27,063 nt of DNA from Planctomycetes bacterium UBA2386. GTDB taxonomy: Bacteria; Planctomycetota; UBA1135; UBA2386. Made by a program: the position numbers and the translations under genes. The notes beneath the pieces were generated by a model that was not told the DNA's origin, did not search any database, and saw only the letters and a program-made list of their open reading frames with translations. The stretch's first letter is position 1; the number at the start of each line of letters is the position of its first letter. The stretch lies in assembly GCA_002343845.1 (NCBI GenBank), contig DDSQ01000138.1, positions 53,062 to 80,124 of the forward strand, read 5' to 3'. Below are positions 1-9,500 of this stretch, one piece after another.

Positions 1-505
1 TGCCCGACAGCTTGCCGTAGCCGGGGAACTTCGCGACCTCGAAGTAGACGTTGCCGTTCTTCTGGTAGGCGACGCCCTTGTGCAGCAGGTCGTCGATGAT
101 CGCCCCCATCTGCTGCACGAACTCGGTCGCGCGCGGCATGTGGTGCGGCAGCCGCACGTGCAACTTCTGTTGGCAGTCGTGGAACTCGGCCTCGTACTTC
201 TTGGCGATGTCCCACGCCGTCATCCCGGTCTTGCGCGACGCGGCCTCCATCTTGTCCTCGCCGCCCTCGACGTCGTCGAGGGTGAGGTGGCCGACGTCGG
301 TGATGTTCATCACCTGTTCGACCTTGTAGCCCTGGTCCTCGACGAAGCGGCGCAGCACGTCGGCGAACAGGAAGCTGCGGAAGTTGCCGATGTGCGGGCT
401 GCTGTAGACCGTCGGGCCGCAGTGGTACATCGTCACGCGGCCGGGTACCAGCGGGCGCAGTTCCTGCAGCGAGCGCGTCAGCGAGTTGTGGAGGCGGATC
501 GGCAT
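1..505 (-). CDS. cysS: Cysteinyl-tRNA synthetase, N-terminal part (runs off the window)
   Basis: Charges tRNA-Cys with cysteine in the cytoplasm (class I aminoacyl-tRNA synthetase). Reading the minus strand from the ATG at 505-503 gives 168 codons, open to the window edge. The start MPIRLHNSLTRSL matches the usual CysRS opening. The active-site block CGPTVYSSPHIGNFRSF (about residues 29-45) contains the zinc-ligand cysteine (Cys29) and the HIGH-class ATP-binding motif, here HIGN. It is followed by MNITDVGH, also typical of the family. The KMSKS region and the C-terminal half lie outside the window. The gene is divergent from the kinase gene, with 93 bases between the two starts. There is no clear Shine-Dalgarno sequence upstream of the ATG. 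The identification is secure from these motifs. Confidence 0.95.
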   Translation of the reverse strand, partial: MPIRLHNSLTRSLQELRPLVPGRVTMYHCGPTVYSSPHIGNFRSFLFADVLRRFVEDQGYKVEQVMNITDVGHLTLDDVEGGEDKMEAASRKTGMTAWDIAKKYEAEFHDCQQKLHVRLPHHMPRATEFVQQMGAIIDDLLHKGVAYQKNGNVYFEVAKFPGYGKLSG

Positions 506-598
506 CGCGAAGCGGGAGAGTCGCAGAGTCGCGCGGGGCGTGCAACGGTGCGACCGGCCGCGCGGAAGCGACGAGACGCACGACGACCGCCGCGCACC

Positions 599-3500
599 AT
601 GGACGGAACGCCTGCCGCCGCTACAAGACTGCCGGTGCACTCCGAAGCCGCCGACGAGAAGCCGCGCACCGACGCCGCCGACCTGGAGTCGGCGCGGCGG
701 GCCGTCGCGGGGCGCTTCGAACTGATGGCCGAACTCGGGGCCGGCAGTTCGGGCACCGTGCACCGCGCGCGCCTCGTCGTGCCGTACGCCGACCTGCCCG
801 CGGGCGCCGAGGTCGCGATCAAGTTCCTGCGCGCGGAGCTCGCCGACGACGAGAAGGCGCAGGCACGCATGTTCGCCGAGGGCGAACTCGGCCAGCAGCT
901 CCACCATCCGAACGTCGCCGCGATCTTCGGCGTCGAGACCGTCGAGCACCTCGGCGTGCTCACCACGTTCCTGGTGATGCAGTACGTGCGCGGCACGACG
1001 CTGCGCGAGTTCGTCGCGCGCACCGGAGCTCCGGTCGAGGACCTCACGCGCCACATCGGCGCCGAGGCGAGCAAGGGCCTCGCCGCGCTGCACAAGCGCG
1101 GCCTCGTGCATCGCGACATCAAGCCCGAGAACCTGATCCTGACGCCCGACAGCGAACTGAAGATCGTGGACCTCGGCCTCGCGCGGCCGTTCGGCGCCGG
1201 CGGCGGCGGCAGCGGCTCGGGTTCGGCGGGCGCGTCGTCGAGCCGGTCGGGCGGGCTCGGCGGCAGCCTCGCCTACGTCGCGCCCGAGGCCCTGCGCGGC
1301 GAACCCGCCGGCCCGCGCGCCGACCTCTACGCGCTCGGCGTCGTGCTCTACGAGCTCACCACCGGCAAGCACCCGTTCTTCCACGCCCGCACGCCCGACG
1401 AAATGCTGCAGGCGCAGCTGCACGACGCGCCGGGCCGGCCCTCGCACCTGCGCCCGCGCGTCTCGCCGTTCCTCGAGCAGGTGCTGCTCGACCTGCTGCG
1501 CAAGGACCCGGCCGAACGGCCGCGCGACGCCGCCGACCTCGCCCGCATCTTCGAACAGGGCGAGCACTCCGAGTACTGGCGGCGGCACGAGACGAAGGCG
1601 CCGGTGCTGGCGAGCAGCCGGCGTCTGCTGCGCATGCGGCGGCCCGCCGAGACGCCGTTCTTCGGCCGCGCGATGGAGCTGCGCGCACTCGACGACGCGC
1701 TGCAGTCGGCGCGCTCCGGCAAGGGCGGCATCGTGCTGGTCGCCGGGCCCGAGGGCATCGGCCGCCGGCGGCTGCTCGACGAGGCGATGCAGGGCTGGCT
1801 CGAACGGCCCGAGCCGCCGCTGTATCTCGGCGGCGAGGCCGACAGCGACCTCGGCCACGCCGAGCCGTTCGCGAGTTCGCTGCTCGACTGGCTGCTGCGC
1901 GGCGACGACCCGCAGACGCCGCATGCCGCGCCGCGCGCCGCGGTCGCAGCGCGCACGCTGCTGCAGCTCGCCGACGCCGATGCCGAAGCGCTCGTCGCGG
2001 TCGCCGGCGGCCGCAGCACCGAGGCACCCGAAGTGCGCGCCGAGCGGCTCGTCGGCGCGCTGCTGAAGCTGCCGAAGAAGGGGCGCGTGCTGGTGCTGCG
2101 CATCGACCACGCCGACGAACTCGACACCAGCGGGCGCCTCGTCTTGCAGCGGCTCGCCGCCGAAGCCGAGCGGCAACCGCTGCTGCTGCTGCTCGCCAGC
2201 GGTCACGAACGAGTGCGGGCCGAGCTGCCTGCCGCGCGCCGTCTCGACCTCACCGGCCTCGACGAACCCGACTTCCTCGCCTTCGGCCGCGCGCTGTTCC
2301 GCGACGGTGAGAACGCCGACGCCTTCCTGCAGCAGGCCCATCAGGTGTTGAGCGGCCTGCCCGGCAACCTGCTCGAAGCGCTCGATCACCTGGTGCAGAA
2401 CGGCACCCTGCGCGGCCGCCCCGGCGACTACCACGCGCTGGCGCCGGGCGCCGAGCCGCGTCCGGCACCGGGACTGCTCGACCGGTTCCGCGACCGCTTC
2501 GTCGGCCTGCAGCCAAACCAACGCGGAGTGCTGTCGGCGGCCGCCGTGCTCGGCGAACGCTGCGCACTCGCCGATCTGGCGCGGCTGGTGCAGGCCCCGG
2601 AGCTGTTCGTTCTCGAGACGTTGTCGTTGTTCCGCGGCCGCATCGTGCGCGCGCAGGGCGGCGAGGTGTCGTTCCGGCACCGCGACTTCCAGAAGCTGCT
2701 GCTGCGCGAGCTGCCCGGCGAACAACGCCGCGCCCTGCACCGCGCCGCCGCCACGCTGCTCGAGCGCAGCGGGGCCGGCCCGCTCGCCGTCGGCATGCAG
2801 TTGAGCCAGGCGCTCGAGCACGAGGCCTGCCTCGAACCGCTGCTGGCGGGACTCGCCGAGCGCGTGCGCGCCGGGTCGCGCCGCACCGCGCTGCGTGTCG
2901 TCGGCCGCCTCGCCGTGCACCTGACGCAGGTGCCGGCGACGCCCGAGAACGAACGGCGGCGCCTGCGTTGGTTGCTGCTTGCCGGCCACGCGCGCGCGAA
3001 CGCCGACCAGATCGACATCGCCAGCAGTTGGTTCCAGCGCGCCGAGGCGCTGGCGCAGCAGCTCGGCGATGGCGACGCGTCGGCGGAAGCGCGCACGGGG
3101 CTCGCCAGCGCCGAACTCGACAACGGCCGCCTGCTGTCGGCGATCTCACTGCTCGAGTCGGTGCACAGCGACCTGACCGCGCGCCACGACGCCGTCGGCC
3201 GCACGTTGGCGGCGCGAGCGCACGGCCTGCACGGCCGCATCCTGCTCTACCGCGGCCAGGCCGGCGACGGCCTGCGCCATCTGCAATCGGCGGTCAAGCT
3301 GCTGCCCGACGACGCCGAGGACCTGCGCTGCCACCTCGAGATCGACCTCGCCCGCGTCGAGGCGCTCGGCCACCACTACCAGAAGGCGCTGAAGACGCTG
3401 CACGAAGTCGAACGGCGGCCGTCGGCCCGCCACCTGCCACGCGTGCGGCTGCGCTTGTACCTCTACCGCGGCCAGGTGCGCGCCGTCCTCGGCGCCGACG

Positions 3501-4012
3501 ACGCGACGCAGGACCTGCGCCAGGCGATCGCCGAAGCCGAGCAGTTGTCGATGCCGACGTACGCGGCGCGCGCCTCGGTGTTCCTCGGCGAACGGCGCTT
3601 CTGGCAGCGGCGCGACGCCGAAGCCGTCGCCGCCTTCGAGGCCGCGGTCGCCGCGGCGCGCACCGGCCGCGATCGCCTCGGCGAAGCGATGGCGCGCACC
3701 TACCTGCTGCGCTTCGGGGCCGACGATCCCGACCTCGCCGAGTTCGTCGACGCGCTGGCGCTGCCGTCGCTGCGCGCGAACCTGCTGCTCGCCCACGCCG
3801 CGCGCGGCACCGCACTGCCCGGCACCGACGAAGCCCTCGACGCGCTGCAACGCGACGTCGACCTGCCGCTGTCGCTGCACCTGCGCGTGCTCACGTGGCT
3901 CGACCGACCGGCGTCGGCTCGTTCGCTCGTGCGTACGATCGGCGAACGATTCCAGCAGCGATCGGTGCGGCAGCGCTTCCTGCAGCAGTGGTCCTCGGGT
4001 ATTCGTGTGTGA
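599..4012 (+). CDS. Ser/Thr protein kinase fused to an AAA-type ATPase and TPR region (PknK-like)
   Basis: Predicted cytoplasmic signalling protein of 1137 residues. The kinase domain spans about residues 40-318: glycine loop GAGSSGTV (47-54), lysine in VAIK (Lys75), catalytic HRDIKPEN (171-178), magnesium-binding DLG (191-193) and APE (228-230). From about 352 a P-loop ATPase-like module follows, opening PFFGRAMELRALDDAL as AAA_16 regulators do. Its Walker A, GPEGIGRR (383-390), has Arg where Lys is expected, so ATP binding is doubtful. A winged-helix-like stretch and helical TPR-type repeats fill the rest to the C-terminus. The order resembles PknK and other kinase/STAND fusions. The activation segment carries a Gly/Ser-rich insertion (199-222). 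I chose the ATG at 599; the open frame continues upstream to about 80 but would overlap cysS and shows no domain. No clear ribosome-binding site is seen, and the substrate is unknown. Confidence 0.9.
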   Translation: MDGTPAAATRLPVHSEAADEKPRTDAADLESARRAVAGRFELMAELGAGSSGTVHRARLVVPYADLPAGAEVAIKFLRAELADDEKAQARMFAEGELGQQLHHPNVAAIFGVETVEHLGVLTTFLVMQYVRGTTLREFVARTGAPVEDLTRHIGAEASKGLAALHKRGLVHRDIKPENLILTPDSELKIVDLGLARPFGAGGGGSGSGSAGASSSRSGGLGGSLAYVAPEALRGEPAGPRADLYALGVVLYELTTGKHPFFHARTPDEMLQAQLHDAPGRPSHLRPRVSPFLEQVLLDLLRKDPAERPRDAADLARIFEQGEHSEYWRRHETKAPVLASSRRLLRMRRPAETPFFGRAMELRALDDALQSARSGKGGIVLVAGPEGIGRRRLLDEAMQGWLERPEPPLYLGGEADSDLGHAEPFASSLLDWLLRGDDPQTPHAAPRAAVAARTLLQLADADAEALVAVAGGRSTEAPEVRAERLVGALLKLPKKGRVLVLRIDHADELDTSGRLVLQRLAAEAERQPLLLLLASGHERVRAELPAARRLDLTGLDEPDFLAFGRALFRDGENADAFLQQAHQVLSGLPGNLLEALDHLVQNGTLRGRPGDYHALAPGAEPRPAPGLLDRFRDRFVGLQPNQRGVLSAAAVLGERCALADLARLVQAPELFVLETLSLFRGRIVRAQGGEVSFRHRDFQKLLLRELPGEQRRALHRAAATLLERSGAGPLAVGMQLSQALEHEACLEPLLAGLAERVRAGSRRTALRVVGRLAVHLTQVPATPENERRRLRWLLLAGHARANADQIDIASSWFQRAEALAQQLGDGDASAEARTGLASAELDNGRLLSAISLLESVHSDLTARHDAVGRTLAARAHGLHGRILLYRGQAGDGLRHLQSAVKLLPDDAEDLRCHLEIDLARVEALGHHYQKALKTLHEVERRPSARHLPRVRLRLYLYRGQVRAVLGADDATQDLRQAIAEAEQLSMPTYAARASVFLGERRFWQRRDAEAVAAFEAAVAAARTGRDRLGEAMARTYLLRFGADDPDLAEFVDALALPSLRANLLLAHAARGTALPGTDEALDALQRDVDLPLSLHLRVLTWLDRPASARSLVRTIGERFQQRSVRQRFLQQWSSGIRV

Positions 4013-4013
4013 C

Positions 4014-4027
4014 CGGCGCGAACGCCG
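4014..4027. other. Small hairpin just after the kinase stop codon
   Basis: CGGCG and CGCCG flank a CGAA tetraloop one base after the kinase stop. The 5-bp GC stem has no T-run, so it is at most a weak terminator or RNA-end structure. In sequence this rich in GC, chance is a real explanation. Confidence 0.2.
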
Positions 4028-4081
4028 CGCGTGGAGTGTTCGGCGAGCCGTTCCGACCGTCGCCTGCGTAGGGAACCCCTG

Positions 4082-6409
4082 GTGCACCGAACCTGGCTGC
4101 TCGTGATCATCGCCATCGTGCTGGCGTCCGCCGGCGTGATGCTGGCGATGCGCGCCGCCGAGCCGTCGACGATCCCGTGGACGCCGTTGCAGCCGGCGCA
4201 ACCGATCCGTCCGGCAGCACCGACGGTTCCCGACGTGCACGACCCGGCTGTCGCCGACGACGCCGCGCCCGAACGCCGGTTGGCGACGTTGCCCGACGCC
4301 ACCGACGAGCGCGCGACGAGCACGGCGGTCACCGTGCTCGAGGCCTTCGGCGACGCGCGGCGCGCCCTGCCGCACGTGGAGGTCGTCTTGCGCGCCGGCG
4401 AACACGAAGTGCACGCGCGCACCGATGCGGACGGCATCGCGCGCTTCGAACTGCGCGGCGGCCACGGCCAGACGGCGCTGGCGTGGTGCGGGCTTGGACC
4501 CGGCGCGCAGTTTCGGCTCGACGCCGACGCGCCGGCGACGATCGAACTCGTGGTCCGACCACGCGTGCTCGTGCAGGGCTCGGTGCGCACGGCCGCCGGC
4601 CAACCGGTCGCCGATTCGGCGATCGTGCTGTTGCCGTGGCCGCGCCCCGGCGACGACCAACCACAACCGCTGCGGGTCGCCCGTTCCCGCACCGACGGCT
4701 CGTTCGAAGTGGCGCTCGCGTCCGGCGGCCGGCTCGGCGCGCACCACCGCGTGCTGGGTCCCTCGGCGATGTTCCTCGTCACCGCGTCGCGCGACCGCCA
4801 GGAGCCGTTGCCCGTGACGACCGTGTCCCTGGTCCTGCTCGACCAGTCGCCGCGGGTGATCGGCGTCGTGCACGACCACGCCGGCACTCCGGTCGCCGAC
4901 GCCCGCATCGAGTTCCGCAGCCTCGAAGCAGCACCGTCCGGAAGCGAACTGCGCGCCGTGCCGCAACGCGTGCAGAGCGACGCAGCCGGCCGTTTCGTCG
5001 CGACGCGCCTCGCCGCAGGTCGCGTCGGCTACACGGCGCGCGCGCGCGGCCACGGATCGAGCAGCGGCATCCTGACGCTCGCGCCTGCCGCTGCCGCCTC
5101 GTTGCAGATCCAACTCAGCGCGCCGTGCACGGTCACCGGCCGCGTGACCGCTGCGGGCACCGCGGTCGCGGGCGCGACCGTCACCGCCGGCGAGCCAGGC
5201 ACCTTCGCCAGCCGGTCCGTCACCACCGACGACAACGGCGCGTTCACGCTGCTCGACCTGCCGGCGGGCGCTGTGCCGCTGCTCGCCACCGACCGCGACG
5301 GTCGGCGCGCCACGGCAACGGCCGAACTCGACCCGGGGCGCGCCCACGAATGGCTCGCCGAGCTGCAAGATGAACGGCGCGCCAACGTACGTGGCACCCT
5401 GTTCGCCGCCGACGGCCGCCCGCTCGCGGGCTGGACCATCGTCGCGCGACCGCGCAGCGGTGCGACGGGCCGCGACACCACCGACGACGACGGTGCCTTC
5501 GCGGTCGCCTGCGGACCAGGACTCGTCGACCTGCGCGCGCATGCGCCGAAGCACGTAACGCCGGACTTCGCGACCGCGGTGCTGCGGGCCGTCGACCCGG
5601 ACGCCGGACCGATCCGCTTCGTCGTGCCCGCCGACGCGCACGGTGCCGTCACCGCGATCGTGCAGACGGCACAGCAGCAACCGGTGGCAGCGACGATCGG
5701 TTGCTGGCACCACGAACGCGCCGAGCACGTGCGCTTCACCGCGCGCGCCGACGGCACGTTCGCCATGCCGCGCGTGCCCGCCGGCACGATCGATCTGTTG
5801 TTCGAGCACCCGGGCTACGCCAGCACCGCGCGGCGCGATCTCACGATCACGGCTGGCCAGACGATCGAACTCGGCGTCGTGGTGCTCGGCATCGGCGGGG
5901 CGCTGTTCGGCAACGTGCGCGGACCCGACGGCAGCGGTCCGGCGGACTGTGCACTGACCGTGCTCGTCGGCAGCCAGCGCTTCGTCGCCACCTACGGCGG
6001 CGGCGCGTACCGCTTCCCGACGCTGCCAGCCGGCGAGCATGTTCTGCTGGTGCAGGGCGTGGGCCTCGCCGCGGCGTCGTTCCCGATCACCATCGCGCCC
6101 GGCGTCGACCTGCAGCAGGACGTCGAACTGCGCACCGGCGTGCCGCGCGTCGTGCGCGTGCACGCGCCACCGGGCGCGCCGGCCACGGTGGCACTGGCGA
6201 TCCGGGTCGCCGGCAAACCGATGCAGTGGCTCGCGACCGGCGTCGCCCAGGCATCGGCGGATGGCACGCGCGTGGCCGAGTTCACCGCCAGCATGGCGAT
6301 CGGCACCTACGAAGCCTTGGCATGGGCCGCTGGCGGCTTCGAGGCGCGCGCGACGATCGGGTTCGGCGCCGGCGACGACTCCGTGGTCGTGATGCAGTTG
6401 GCGAAGTAG
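4082..6409 (+). CDS. Membrane-anchored protein with repeated carboxypeptidase-regulatory-like domains
   Basis: Protein of about 775 residues with unknown specific role. An N-terminal hydrophobic segment (about residues 5-21, LLVIIAIVLASAGVMLAM) looks like a signal anchor, followed by a Pro/Ala-rich linker. The rest holds about seven beta-sandwich units of CarboxypepD_reg/CNA-B type. They are recognisable by the repeated pattern GxVxxxxGxPVAxAxV, then TDxDGxF, then LPAG (for example around 5150-5280, 5390-5530 and 5890-6050). Such proteins usually sit in the periplasm or at the cell surface, where the domains act as rigid spacers. I chose GTG at 4082, eight bases after an AGGGA-like purine run and directly before the hydrophobic segment. 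A GTG at 4031 in the same frame is possible but adds a charged stretch before it. The gene lies 69 bases after the kinase on the same strand, so co-transcription is plausible. Confidence 0.8.
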   Translation: MHRTWLLVIIAIVLASAGVMLAMRAAEPSTIPWTPLQPAQPIRPAAPTVPDVHDPAVADDAAPERRLATLPDATDERATSTAVTVLEAFGDARRALPHVEVVLRAGEHEVHARTDADGIARFELRGGHGQTALAWCGLGPGAQFRLDADAPATIELVVRPRVLVQGSVRTAAGQPVADSAIVLLPWPRPGDDQPQPLRVARSRTDGSFEVALASGGRLGAHHRVLGPSAMFLVTASRDRQEPLPVTTVSLVLLDQSPRVIGVVHDHAGTPVADARIEFRSLEAAPSGSELRAVPQRVQSDAAGRFVATRLAAGRVGYTARARGHGSSSGILTLAPAAAASLQIQLSAPCTVTGRVTAAGTAVAGATVTAGEPGTFASRSVTTDDNGAFTLLDLPAGAVPLLATDRDGRRATATAELDPGRAHEWLAELQDERRANVRGTLFAADGRPLAGWTIVARPRSGATGRDTTDDDGAFAVACGPGLVDLRAHAPKHVTPDFATAVLRAVDPDAGPIRFVVPADAHGAVTAIVQTAQQQPVAATIGCWHHERAEHVRFTARADGTFAMPRVPAGTIDLLFEHPGYASTARRDLTITAGQTIELGVVVLGIGGALFGNVRGPDGSGPADCALTVLVGSQRFVATYGGGAYRFPTLPAGEHVLLVQGVGLAAASFPITIAPGVDLQQDVELRTGVPRVVRVHAPPGAPATVALAIRVAGKPMQWLATGVAQASADGTRVAEFTASMAIGTYEALAWAAGGFEARATIGFGAGDDSVVVMQLAK

Positions 6410-6420
6410 CTGCGGACCGA

Positions 6421-6476
6421 GCTCGTTCGCTACGAAGTTGCGACAGCGACGGGCGTGGTCCACGCCGCCCACGAGC
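6421..6476 (+). terminator. Possible structured intergenic element / terminator
   Basis: In the 122-base gap before the first propeller gene, an outer 6-bp pairing (GCTCGT 6421-6426 with ACGAGC 6471-6476) encloses two small hairpins: TCGC/GCGA (6427-6430, 6440-6443) and GGCGTG-GTC-CACGCC (6452-6466). There is no T-run. It may be a terminator or an RNA leader; pairing by chance is not excluded. The rest of the gap holds a short imperfect repeat of GCCTCCGCT near 6500-6520. Confidence 0.25.
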
Positions 6477-6531
6477 GCCTCCGGCCGCCTAAGCTCCGCC
6501 GCCTCCGCTGCCTCCGCTGCCGTCACACTCC

Positions 6532-9500
6532 ATGCGCAGATTGCATCCGGCTGTCGTCCTCCCGTGGGCCGTTCTTCCGCTCCTCGCGCAAGCGCCGCCC
6601 CCCGACTCCCGGACGCCGTTCCGCGCCGATCTCGTCGAACACCTCGCCTGGCGCAACCTCGGTCCGGCGAACCCGATGGGGCGCATGACCGACATCGACG
6701 TGCATCCGTCGGCGAAGAAGACCTGGCTCGTCGGCACCGCCGGCGGCGGCCTGTGGAAGACGACGAACGCCGGCACCACGTGGAGTTGCGTCTTCGACCG
6801 CATGGGCACGGTGTCGATCGGCGACGTCGCCATCGCGCCGAGCAATCCCGACATCGTCTGGATCGGCACCGGCGAGGAGAACGCGCGCAACTCCGTGCAA
6901 TGGGGCGACGGCGTCTACAAGTCGACCGACGGCGGCGCGTCGTGGACGCACATGGGGCTGCGCGAGACGTTCCAGATCGGACACATCGCGATCCACCCGA
7001 CGAACCCCGACGTGGTGTTCGTCGCCGCACTCGGGCGACTGTGGGGCGAGAACGAAGAACGCGGCGTCTACCGCACCAAGGATGGCGGCGCGTCGTGGGA
7101 ACGCGTGCTGTTCCTCGACGAGAAGACCGGCTGCATCGACGTGCTGCTGCACCCCGGCGATCCGAACACGGTGTTCGCGTGCGGCTACGAACGCAAACGC
7201 GACCGCTTCGACGGCAACGATCCGATCGTGCGCTTCGGCGGCAAGAGCGGCATCTACAAGAGCACCGACGGTGGCGACAACTGGCGCGAGCTGACGGCAG
7301 GACTGCCGACGTGCACGTGGGGACGCAGCGGCATCGACATCCTCGCGTCGCGTCCCGACACGATGTTCGCGGTCATCGAGACCGAGCGCAGCGGCTGGGC
7401 GAGGGGCGATCGCAAGGACTTCCTGCCCGGTGAGGAGCCGCGGCCGCAGGGACAAGGTGGACAACCCGGCGGCCCGCCAGCGACCGAACAGCAGGAAGAA
7501 GGCCAACAACCGCGCGCGGCCATCGGTGGCGCCGGCCGCGGCAACCGCGCCGAACTCGGCGTCGGCCAGGAAGGCGGCGACGGCGGTGCCGAGACCCCGG
7601 GCGCAATCCTGCGCCAGGTCACCGACGGCGGGCCGGCGGCGACCGCGGGCCTGCGCAGCGGCGACCGGATCACCAAGGTCGGCGACGAGGCAGTGAAGAC
7701 GTTCGCGGACCTCGCCGAGATCGTGCGCGACTCGCAGGCCGGGCAGAAGGCCGTCTACACGTTCGTCCGCGGCGACGAGACGAAGACCGCCGAGATCACC
7801 TACGGGCAACGCCAGGGCGGACTCGGCCAGGCGCTCGGCCGACCGAACGGTCCTTACAGCGGCCGCCTGTTCGGCCAGGAAGCCAACAAGCAGAAGGAAC
7901 AAGGCGAACTCGGCTTCGAGTGCGGCGGCGTCTACCGCAGCGACGACCGCGGCGAGAACTGGCGGCGCGTCAACAGCCTGACCGAGCGGCCCTTCTACTA
8001 CTCCAAGATCCGCGTCGATCCGCGCTCCGACCAGAACGTCTACTGCGCCGGCACGTCGTTCTGGGGCAGCAAGGACGGCGGCGAGACGTTCGCGGCGATC
8101 CACCGCGGCATCCACGTCGACTTCCACGGCATCTGGATCGACCCGACCGACAGCGACCACATGGTGACGGTCTGCGATGGCGGCGTCAACGAGACGTTCG
8201 ATCGCGGTGCTTCGTGGCAGGTGCATCGCGGTTTCAGTGCCGCCCAGTACTACGACGCCGTCGCCGACAACGCCGTGCCCTACAACGTGATCGGCGGCCT
8301 GCAGGACAACGGCACCTGGGTCGTGCCGTCGCGCACGCGCTTCCGCGACGGCATCACCGCCTACGACTGCTACACGATCTACGGCGGCGACGGCTTCGGC
8401 GCCCAGACCGATCCGCTCGAGCCGTGGATCGTCTTCGCCACCAGCCAGAACGGCGCGCTCGGCATCGTCGACCTGCGCAGCGGCCAGCAAGCCCGCATCA
8501 GCCGCGACCGCAGCAGCGACGGCGGCACGGCACGCTTCAACTGGGATGCGCCGTTCGTGCTGTCCCCGCACAACCGGCTGACGGTGTTCCACGCCGGCAA
8601 CTACGTCTGGCGCGGCGAACGGTACGCCCACCTCGACAACCGCACGGCGCGGCCCGGTCAGGGCCCGGTCAAGACCGCCGACGCGCTGCGCATGAAGTGC
8701 ATCTCGGGCAAGCTCGGCGCTTCCGACGAGGGCACCGCAGTTTCGCTCGCCGAGAGCCCACGCGTGCAGGGCCTGCTCTACGTCGGCACCGACGACGGCG
8801 CGCTCTGGCGCAGCAACGACGGCGGCGGCGCCTGGACGCGACTCGACCAGAACCTGCCGGTGCCAGGACCTCGCTACGTCAGCGACCTCGTGCCGTCGCA
8901 CTTCGCCGACAACCGCGTCTACCTGACGCTCGACGGCCACCGCAGCGACGACTTCCGCACCTACGTGTTCGTCAGCGAAGACCGCGGCGACACCTGGCGC
9001 GATCTCGGCATCGACCTGCCGTCGCTCGAGACCTGCTACGCGGTCATGGAGGATCCGCGCAACGAGAACCTCCTCTACCTCGGCACCGAGTTCGGCTGCC
9101 ACGTGTCGTTCGACCGCGGCGAGCGCTGGTTCCCGCTCGGCAAGGACCTGCCGACCGTCGCCGTGCGCGACCTGTTCGTGCAGGACCGCGACAGCGACCT
9201 GATCGCGGCGACGCACGGGCGCGGCATCTACGTGCTCGACGTCGAAGCGCTGCGCCAGGTCACCGCCGCCATTGCGGCGAAGGACGCGCATCTGTTCGCG
9301 GTGGAGCCAGCGATCCTCTGGCGCATGCAGAGCCGCGGCTTCCAGGGCAACAAGGAGTACCGCGCGAGCAACCCGCCGTTCGGCGTGACGTTCCACGTCT
9401 GGCTCGCGGCTGCACCCGGCGAGGAGCCGGCGCTGACGATCCACGACGTCACCGGCGCCGAGGTCGCAACCGTGCGCGGACGCGCGGTCGCCGGCCTGCA

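Noticed and set aside
80..598. Upstream extension of the kinase frame
   Set aside because: It would overlap the cysS 5' end on the other strand, and the added residues have no domain character.
4031..4081. Alternative GTG start for the repeat protein
   Set aside because: It adds a charged segment (SASRSDRRLRREPL) before the signal anchor; GTG 4082 has a purine run ahead and begins right at the anchor.
3146..7030. Very long minus-strand open frame (1294 codons) antisense to the kinase and repeat protein
   Set aside because: The translation is rich in Arg, Ala, Gly and His with no domain, and the plus-strand frames opposite carry clear motifs. Stop codons are rare on the opposite strand at this GC content.
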